Shown: in pieces, positions 7,570-12,965 of the stretch
How positions within the stretch are numbered: the stretch's first letter is position 1
Layout of the letters: the number at the start of each line of letters is the position of its first letter
DNA from: JADDRA01 sp051005375
Lineage (GTDB): Bacteria > Actinomycetota > Acidimicrobiia > Acidimicrobiales > CADCSY01
Length of the DNA: 17,144 nucleotides
NCBI GenBank assembly: GCA_051005375.1
Contig: JBPCJK010000184.1
Span: forward strand, 1-17,144
Direction of reading: 5' to 3'
The notes under the pieces: model-generated
Database searches by the model: none
What the model saw: only the letters and a program-made list of their open reading frames with translations
Told to the model about the DNA's origin: nothing
Position numbers and translations under genes: made by a program

Positions 7570-8337
7570 GTGGCCTGGGTGGGACGGCCTCCAGGCTCGG
7601 TCGACGAGCTGGCTCCTCCCGCGGTCGTGGCACCGGGTGCGTTGGTGGCGTGCGCGGCGCTCGGACTGGGTGCCGTGCTCCTCTTGCCCGAGGTGGCGCC
7701 GGTGCTGCCTTGGGGCGACCGGCCGGAACCCAACGAGGTGCAACTGGCCGTCACCTCGCTCGGGGTGCTGGTCGTGACCGCCCTCTACCTCACGGCCGCC
7801 CAACGCACCATTGGTCTCAGCCGCTCCTGGCTGGCCCTTGCCTTCGCGTACAACGCCCTCATCGTCGTGGTGAAGTTCATCCTCTCACCCGCCTCCTTCC
7901 ACAACTCACCCGAGACGACCCTCGCCGAGCACCTCTGGGCCGGGATCGTCGCCATGGTGCTGTATGTCGTCGCCCTCACCGCCGTCTACGCCGTGGCCCG
8001 CCGCAACCAGCATCCTCGTCGGTGGGCGTGGCCGTCGAAGCTCGGGCTCGTGCTGGCGCTCCTGGTCCTGGCCCTGGTCAGCCGCTACGTGACCGCGGTG
8101 GCGCTGGGCCGGGCGGCGTCGGAGTACCTCCGTGACGTCTTCGTCAGTGCCGGACCCTGGTTGCCGTTGCTCATCGTCGCCGCATCGTTCCTGGCCGTCG
8201 AGGCCTTCGACCGCGCCGCCCACCCGGTGGGACCTGCCCGGCCCGGCGCCACGCTCCGGAGCTCGTTCGGCATCGGGCTTGGCCTTGTCGTCGCCTACCA
8301 CGCCCTGTGGGTGGTGTTCATGCTGAGACTCTATTGA
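7570..8337 (+). CDS. Seven-helix membrane protein, unrecognised
   Basis: The frame is open far upstream, but sense-like protein begins around 7570. GTG 7570 (or GTG 7579) has a nearby GGCGGAG and gives about 255 residues. Hydrophobic segments follow in order: VVAPGALVACAALGLGAVLL, LGVLVVTALYLTAA, LALAFAYNALIVVVKFIL, GIVAMVLYVVALTAVYAV, LGLVLALLVLALVSRYV, LPLLIVAASFLAVEAF, and IGLGLVVAYHALWVVFML. That makes about seven transmembrane helices with short loops. I recognise no family motif. It is the first gene of a five-gene run on this strand ending at 10690, with 23 bases to the next gene, so it may serve the same envelope or lipid process. The 129-base gap to the divergent DUF5990 gene should hold promoters for both; I could not identify clear boxes. 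Confidence 0.75.
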   Translation: MAWVGRPPGSVDELAPPAVVAPGALVACAALGLGAVLLLPEVAPVLPWGDRPEPNEVQLAVTSLGVLVVTALYLTAAQRTIGLSRSWLALAFAYNALIVVVKFILSPASFHNSPETTLAEHLWAGIVAMVLYVVALTAVYAVARRNQHPRRWAWPSKLGLVLALLVLALVSRYVTAVALGRAASEYLRDVFVSAGPWLPLLIVAASFLAVEAFDRAAHPVGPARPGATLRSSFGIGLGLVVAYHALWVVFMLRLY

Positions 8338-8360
8338 CGGCGTGAGGCTCTGGTGACGGC

Positions 8361-8924
8361 GTGACAGGCCCTGTGCTCGTGTTCATCGGCCCCTCAGGGA
8401 GCGGGAAGTCGACCGTTGTGCGGGAGCTGCACCGCGGCGGGCTGATCGCGGTGACACCGTCGTGGACGACGCGGCCCCGTCGGAGCGACGAGCGCCAGGG
8501 GAGCGTCGAGCACCGCTTTGTGCCTGACCACGAGTTCACCAACCTCGAGCGGGAGGGGTACTTCCTCGAGGTGGTCCGCCCCTTCGGCCTCCCGCATCGC
8601 TACGGGCTGCCCAGGGTGGATCCCTGGCCGGCCGGGCCAGTTTCCAGCATCATGGTGCGTGCGCCCTTGATGCCCCTGGTGGCGCGACACTTTCCCCACC
8701 ATCTTACCTATCAGATCGAGGACTCCTATGACCGGGCCAAGGATCGGGTGGTCGTCGCCGGAGGCGGCGGGGCCGGGTTGGGGACCCGACTCGAGGGCTA
8801 TGAGGACGAGCGCCGCCTCGGCAGGGAGCTGGCCAACCGAGTCTTCGTCAACTGCACCACGGCGAGCGAGCTGCTCTCGGCCATCGCCGACGCCATCAAC
8901 CAGGATTTTCCAACGGAGGATTGA
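8361..8924 (+). CDS. Guanylate-kinase-like P-loop kinase
   Basis: This 187-residue cytoplasmic protein has an unmistakable Walker A, GPSGSGKST (10-18). The next parts match the guanylate kinase fold: TPSWTTRPRRSDE (32-44, compare the T-T-R-x-P-R nucleotide-binding stretch), HRFVPDHEFTNLEREGYFLE (51-70) and HRYGLP (79-84), followed by a divergent middle section and a C-terminal VFVNCTTASELLSAIADAI (161-179). The GMP-binding neighbourhood is only partly conserved, and the lid region contains an unusual glycine run (AGGGGAGLGTRLEGYEDERR). It could therefore be a paralogue with another substrate, such as a PhnN-like or other small phosphate acceptor, not the housekeeping Gmk. GTG 8361 is the start. 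The 6-base gap to the next gene and the linkage to a prenyltransferase and lipid-alcohol-kinase-like gene are the reasons to question a pure nucleotide role. Confidence 0.75.
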   Translation: MTGPVLVFIGPSGSGKSTVVRELHRGGLIAVTPSWTTRPRRSDERQGSVEHRFVPDHEFTNLEREGYFLEVVRPFGLPHRYGLPRVDPWPAGPVSSIMVRAPLMPLVARHFPHHLTYQIEDSYDRAKDRVVVAGGGGAGLGTRLEGYEDERRLGRELANRVFVNCTTASELLSAIADAINQDFPTED

Positions 8925-8930
8925 CGGACC

Positions 8931-9059
8931 ATGAGTGAGAAGGGCATGAGCACGATCGGGATGGTGGTGGCCATCGCCCTGGCGGTGATCGGGCTGGTCG
9001 TCGTCGGGTTCTTCGTGCTGGTGGCCGTCTCCCTCAACGCCTGGGGGAGCAGCAAGTGA
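8931..9059 (+). CDS. 42-residue single-pass membrane protein
   Basis: ATG 8931 follows a GGAGG at 8915-8919 and opens a 42-codon frame ending at TGA 9057-9059. After a short polar start (MSEKGMST) comes one strongly hydrophobic helix of about 27 residues (IGMVVAIALAVIGLVVVGFF and on) and a short tail, NAWGSSK. The stop overlaps the GTG of the prenyltransferase gene by four bases (GTGA, 9056-9059), and the upstream gene ends 6 bases before. Third codon positions are GC-rich like the neighbours. The overlap on one side and near-contact on the other make a real gene likely. It may be a small subunit or stabiliser of the UbiA protein; that is inference. Confidence 0.68.
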   Translation: MSEKGMSTIGMVVAIALAVIGLVVVGFFVLVAVSLNAWGSSK

Positions 9060-10042
9060 CCGTGCGGGCCGCTCGACTCGTCCTCATGATGATCCGGCCG
9101 CCGGTGGCGGTGCTCCTCCTGCTCTTCGCTGCCCTGGGCATGGCGCCGGCGGGACGAGCAGACGGGCTGCACCCACTCTTCACGACGGTGTTGGTGATCG
9201 TGGCGGGCTGGTTCATCCACGCCACCGTGCTCAACGACGTGGCCGACGAGGCCATCGACCGGGTGAACCTGGCGACGGCGAGAGCCAGGCCCCTCGTCGC
9301 CGGGGTCGCCACCCGCAGGGAGCTGCTGGTGCTAGGCAACACCGCCGGCCTCGTCGCCCTGGCCGTGGCCTGGGCCGTGAACTGGCGCGTGGGCCTGGTG
9401 GTGACCCTTGGCCTCAGCCTCAATGCCGCCTACTCGCTGCGGCCCCTGCGCATCAGCCACCGTGGCGCGCTGGCGTCACTCATGTTGCCCCTGGGCTACG
9501 TCGCCGTTCCCTTCCTCGTCGGCACGTTGAGCGTGCAGCCCGGGCTGACCCGCCAGGACGTCGTCCTCCTGGTCGGGCTCTACGTCACCTTCATCGGCCG
9601 GATCCTCTTGAAGGACTTCCGCGACGTCGAGGGCGACGAGCTCTTCGGGAAGCGGACGTTCCTGCTTCGCCACGGTCGGGCGGCAACCTGTCTCGCCAGC
9701 GCCGGGTGCTGGGTGGCCGGGAGCCTCTGGCTGTTGCCGCTCGTCCCCTTCCGGTCGATCCTCGTGGCTGCCTTCGGGGCCTATCTGGCTTGTGCCCTGC
9801 ACGGCCTCCGTCGCCTGGCGACGACTACGGGTCACATCCCTGAGCAGGTCACCATCGGGGCCATCGCCCAGATCGGCAGGGGCATGGCCGTTACTCTTCT
9901 CGCCAACTTCACCATGCTGGCCAAGGGGTGGCCTACTGGGGGCCGGGGACTGGTGACCGTCACGCTGGCGGTGCTGTTCATCGGTGCCTACGTCGTCAGG
10001 CTGGCCCAGCGGGATCGGGTGCTGGCCATCCGCCCCTACTGA
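9056..10042 (+). CDS. UbiA-family prenyltransferase
   Basis: This 328-residue polytopic membrane protein transfers a polyprenyl group from a diphosphate to an acceptor. Both aspartate-rich motifs of the UbiA family are present: NDVADEAID (60-68), followed by NLATARARPLVAG, and KDFRDVEGD (186-194), followed by ELFGKRT. These coordinate the magnesium-diphosphate. YSLRPLRISHRGAL (126-139) is the usual loop after the first motif. The second motif in the form DVEGD...GKRT is closer to the chlorophyll synthase, homogentisate prenyltransferase and digeranylgeranylglyceryl-phosphate synthase branches than to MenA or UbiA proper, but I cannot assign the acceptor by eye. Start GTG 9056 overlaps the preceding small gene, and the next gene starts 3 bases after its stop, indicating tight co-translation. 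Confidence 0.92.
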   Translation: MTVRAARLVLMMIRPPVAVLLLLFAALGMAPAGRADGLHPLFTTVLVIVAGWFIHATVLNDVADEAIDRVNLATARARPLVAGVATRRELLVLGNTAGLVALAVAWAVNWRVGLVVTLGLSLNAAYSLRPLRISHRGALASLMLPLGYVAVPFLVGTLSVQPGLTRQDVVLLVGLYVTFIGRILLKDFRDVEGDELFGKRTFLLRHGRAATCLASAGCWVAGSLWLLPLVPFRSILVAAFGAYLACALHGLRRLATTTGHIPEQVTIGAIAQIGRGMAVTLLANFTMLAKGWPTGGRGLVTVTLAVLFIGAYVVRLAQRDRVLAIRPY

Positions 10043-10045
10043 GGC

Positions 10046-10690
10046 GTGGGTCGGGTCCTCGGCGTCGTCGCCGCTGCTGGGGTGTTCCTCGCCCTGCTGG
10101 TGATCGGCGAGGTCGGCGCTCGCCGCTGGAAGGTCGATCCCGAGGGGTCGCGCCGCCTCGTCCACCTCTCGTCGGGCGTGGTCGCCGCCGGGCTTCCCGC
10201 CTTCCTGTCGTTCCCGGCGGTGGTGGTCCTGGCGCTGGTCTTCATCCCCTTCCTGGCCGTCTCCCGGCGGATGGGCCTGTTCCCCGCCGTCCACAGCGTC
10301 GAGCGGGCCACCTGGGGGGAGGTGTACTTCCCGCTCGGTGTGTTTCTGGCCGCCGCCCTGTTCCCCGTTTCGGCGCCGTACGCCTACGGGGTCGTGGTCA
10401 TGGGGGTGAGCGACCCGGTCGCTGGCTTCGCCGGTCAGCGCTACGGGCGGCGGGGCCACCGCCTGTTGGCCGCCGGCAAGACCAACGTGGGCAGCGCAGC
10501 CTTTCTCGCCGCCACCCTCGTCCTCACCGGCGGCGCCGTTGCCCTGACCGTCGGCTTGTCGGCTACGTCGATGGTCGTCGTCCCCGCCCTGGCCGTCACC
10601 CTCACCCTCGTGGAGGGCCTGTGCGGGGGAGGCGCAGACAACGTCGTGCTGCCGGTGGTGGGTGCGGCGTTGCTCTCGTTGGCCACCTGA
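10046..10690 (+). CDS. Phytol kinase/dolichol kinase-like membrane protein
   Basis: The product has 214 residues, about six hydrophobic segments, and the motif series of the VTE5/SEC59/DGK1 lipid-alcohol kinase group, which is related to CdsA-type cytidylyltransferases. The series is GSRRLVHLSSGVVA (34-47), ERATWGEVYFPLGV (86-99), GVSDPVAGFAGQRYG (120-134), GKTNVGSAAF (144-153) and EGLCGGGADNVVLPVVGA (190-207). Family members phosphorylate membrane alcohols such as phytol, dolichol or diacylglycerol using a nucleoside triphosphate. Direct linkage to a UbiA prenyltransferase suggests a role in supplying or recycling the prenyl donor; the exact substrate is unknown. GTG 10046 begins 3 bases after the UbiA stop. 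The gene converges with the glycosyltransferase gene; the 36-base gap between them holds no obvious terminator. Confidence 0.8.
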   Translation: MGRVLGVVAAAGVFLALLVIGEVGARRWKVDPEGSRRLVHLSSGVVAAGLPAFLSFPAVVVLALVFIPFLAVSRRMGLFPAVHSVERATWGEVYFPLGVFLAAALFPVSAPYAYGVVVMGVSDPVAGFAGQRYGRRGHRLLAAGKTNVGSAAFLAATLVLTGGAVALTVGLSATSMVVVPALAVTLTLVEGLCGGGADNVVLPVVGAALLSLAT

Positions 10691-10726
10691 GGATCCATCT
10701 TCTGTTCTGGCACCGGCAGCGTCGGT

Positions 10727-11818
10727 CTACCAGCGCGATCCAGGTGCCGGATCGTGGGAGGGTCTTGAGGCCGGCGCCGTCGGCGCCGCTGGGGCCGCCG
10801 CCCTTCCCGCCAACAGCGATTCGAACAGGTCCAGGTGGTCGGCGACCATCCGGTCGGTCGAGAACCGCTCCTCGACCGCCGCCCGGCACGCCCGACGGTC
10901 GAGGCCGTCGACCTGGGCGATGGCATCGGCCATCTCGTCGCGCTGGTCGCAGAGGAAGCCGGTGATCCCGTGGTCGACGATCTCGGGGGCGGCGCCATGG
11001 CGGTAGGCCAGCACCGGGGTCCCGCAGGCCAGGGCCTCGATCATTACCAGGCCGAAGGGCTCGACCCAACGGATGGGGTTGAGCAGGGCCCGGGCATCAG
11101 CCAGGAGCCGGAGCTTGTCGGTACCGCCGACCTCGCCCACGTACTCGATGTCGCCACCGAGCAGCGGCTTCACCTGCTGGTCGTAATACTCGTACTCGAG
11201 GGGCTCGCGCATCTTGGCCGCCAGCAGCAGGGGGACGCCTGCGTGGCGGGCGATCCTGACCGCCCGCCGGGCGCCCTTGTCGGGGGCCATGCGCCCGAGG
11301 AACAGGAAGTAGCCGCCGGCACCGTCACCAACGGGGAACTCGGCGGTGTCGATCCCGTGGTGGATGACCCGGGCGATGGGGAGGTCGCCGGCGAAGCTGG
11401 CCTGGGACTGGGAGATGGCGATGATGGACACGGCTGGGGCGATGACCCGGTAGATGTCGAGGAGCTCGTCGTTGAACGGTCCGTGGTTGGTGGTGACGAC
11501 GTTCATGTCGGGGAAGCGCTGGGCGTACATCGGTCCGCCCAGGGTGTGGTCGTGGACGATGTCGAAGTCCCGGGCCGCCCGGTACCCATGGATGATGTGG
11601 CGCAGCTCAGGCACCACCGCGCCCATGCGCAGGTGCTCGGATCGCTCCAACACCCACTGCTTGGGGACCGGACAGGTCGAGTCGCCGGTGGTGAACAGCA
11701 TGACCTCGTGTCCGGCGGACTGGAACCCTCGAGCCAGACGGTCGACCACGGCTTCGGTCCCTCCGTACAGCGGCGGGGGGACGGGAACCCAGCAGGGGGC
11801 GATCAGGGCGATCCGCAT
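10727..11818 (-). CDS. GT4-family (GT-B fold) glycosyltransferase
   Basis: The 363-residue product starts MRIALIAPCWVPVPPPLYGG at ATG 11818. An upstream in-frame extension to 11872 is dismissed because it runs into the preceding gene and the fold begins here. The N-terminal Rossmann domain has the glycine turn YGGTEAVVDRLARGF (18-32) and DIVHDH (86-91). The C-terminal donor-binding domain has FLFLGRMAPDKG (171-182) and the conserved EPFGLVMIE (253-261, the E-x7-E motif) followed by ALACGTPVLA. These are retaining glycosyltransferases that use nucleotide-sugars, in many cases to build cell-envelope or lipid-linked glycans. Acceptor and sugar cannot be told. It follows a DedA-like membrane protein on the same strand, 43 bases away. 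The Ala/Pro-rich tail (about 335-363) looks unstructured. Confidence 0.93.
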   Translation of the reverse strand: MRIALIAPCWVPVPPPLYGGTEAVVDRLARGFQSAGHEVMLFTTGDSTCPVPKQWVLERSEHLRMGAVVPELRHIIHGYRAARDFDIVHDHTLGGPMYAQRFPDMNVVTTNHGPFNDELLDIYRVIAPAVSIIAISQSQASFAGDLPIARVIHHGIDTAEFPVGDGAGGYFLFLGRMAPDKGARRAVRIARHAGVPLLLAAKMREPLEYEYYDQQVKPLLGGDIEYVGEVGGTDKLRLLADARALLNPIRWVEPFGLVMIEALACGTPVLAYRHGAAPEIVDHGITGFLCDQRDEMADAIAQVDGLDRRACRAAVEERFSTDRMVADHLDLFESLLAGRAAAPAAPTAPASRPSHDPAPGSRW

Positions 11819-11861
11819 GCAGGCACGGTAGCGAGTGGGGGGGGTCGGCCGAAAGACCCCG

Positions 11862-12500
11862 TCACTCCCCATGACCGTGGGATCGGCGACGACCGATCAG
11901 GTACGCGGCGGTGGCCAGGAGCGTCAGGGCGGTGAGGACCCCGACGTTGTCGGCTGAGAAGGCCACGATGGCGTCCACAGGTCCGGCGAACGCATCTCCG
12001 AAGTGACGTAGGGCGACGATGGTGGCGAGGGTGCCGGCGATGTCGATCACCACGAAGGTCGAGGTGCGCATGCGGGAGGCGCCGGCGAGCACGCACACCA
12101 CGCCTCCCGCCGCCAACGCCACGAGCAGCCACCCCACCCGGTGGAAGTTGCGCTGGGACGCACGCAGGAGCCTTCCCCCCCCGAGCTTGTGGTCGACCCA
12201 TTTGATGGCGTCGTCGCCGTACCACCTCCCGAGGAGGAACAGGAACGGATCCTCCAGCATGCGGCGGCCCAGCCCCACCACCACGTAGGGCACCACGTCC
12301 ACGGTCGTCGACGTCAGCACCAGGTGCCGGGTGGTGCTGTTGAGGGTGAGGAGCAGCAGGGGGTGGCTGACCAGCAGCGCAGGAGCGATGGCGTTGCCGA
12401 CCACGGCTGAGGTGGCCACCAAGGCGAGTGCCACGGTGACCACCAGCAGCCGGCGTCGAGTGGGACGCCGCTCAGGTGGTCGACGCTCCTGGTCTGCCAC
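11862..12500 (-). CDS. DedA/VTT-like membrane protein
   Basis: I start this 212-residue protein at GTG 12500, the only plausible start before the upstream gene ends; no clear ribosome site is seen. A basic N-terminus (QERRPPERRPTRRR) precedes the first helix (18-43). The region LGRWYGDDAIKWVDHKLGGG (90-109) and, after a helix, AGASRMRTSTFVVIDIAGTL (139-158) resemble the YxxGRxxG...fl.GR.R...F...d..G layout of DedA (VTT-domain) proteins, which are thought to flip phospholipids or undecaprenyl phosphate. Similarity is by pattern only and somewhat weak: the usual arginine-rich loop is partly changed. The VOC gene ends 35 bases upstream and the GT4 gene begins 43 bases downstream, consistent with one transcript. 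Confidence 0.62.
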   Translation of the reverse strand: MADQERRPPERRPTRRRLLVVTVALALVATSAVVGNAIAPALLVSHPLLLLTLNSTTRHLVLTSTTVDVVPYVVVGLGRRMLEDPFLFLLGRWYGDDAIKWVDHKLGGGRLLRASQRNFHRVGWLLVALAAGGVVCVLAGASRMRTSTFVVIDIAGTLATIVALRHFGDAFAGPVDAIVAFSADNVGVLTALTLLATAAYLIGRRRSHGHGE

Positions 12501-12535
12501 GAGGGGCGACGGTAGTGAAGGATCGTACGAGGTCG

Positions 12536-12916
12536 TCAGAGCCGGCGCCTGATGGGGTGGTCCTCGGGGACCTCGACCAGGCGCAGCTCGTTGCCTTCGG
12601 GGTCGTGCACCCAGCTCTCGACCAGGCCCCAGGGCATCCGCTCCACCGCCTTGGCCACGGTGACGCCGGCGAGGCGGAGGCGAGCCTCCTCCAGGGCAGC
12701 GTCGTGGACCTGGAGCCACAGCGTGATGGAGGGTGACGGGTCCGGCCCGCGGGTGAGCTCGAGGAACCCGCCGCCGAGGAAGAGCACCACGCCGGCGATG
12801 GCGCCCTCTCGACCGTACTCACGGTAGGGGCGCAGGCCCACGGTGTCCTGGTAGAACCGTCGCAGCCGCTCGAAGTCGCGGCAACGGTAGAGCACCCGGC
12901 TCGAGAGCACCTCCAC
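12536..12916 (-). CDS. VOC/glyoxalase-fold protein
   Basis: The product has 126 residues starting VEVLSSRVLYRCRD at GTG 12916, directly behind a strong GGAGGGGAGG. An upstream GTG at 12940 would place that ribosome site inside the gene, so I reject it. The two beta-alpha-beta-beta-beta repeats of the vicinal oxygen chelate fold are recognisable: RDFERLRRFYQDTVGLRPY (13-31) with FLGGGFLELTRG, and HDAALEEARLRLAGVTV (71-87) with WVHDPEGNELRLVEV (102-116). The usual first metal-binding histidine is replaced (RVLYRC) and the second position is unclear (TLWLQV); E110 in GNEL is kept. It may thus be a non-canonical or non-metal member, such as an antibiotic-binding or unknown enzyme. It is divergent from the lipoprotein gene, 49 bases away. 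Confidence 0.85.
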   Translation of the reverse strand: MEVLSSRVLYRCRDFERLRRFYQDTVGLRPYREYGREGAIAGVVLFLGGGFLELTRGPDPSPSITLWLQVHDAALEEARLRLAGVTVAKAVERMPWGLVESWVHDPEGNELRLVEVPEDHPIRRRL

Positions 12917-12965
12917 GTCGTCATCCTCCCCTCCACGCACGATCCTCCCCTGGCCCTACCCTCGG

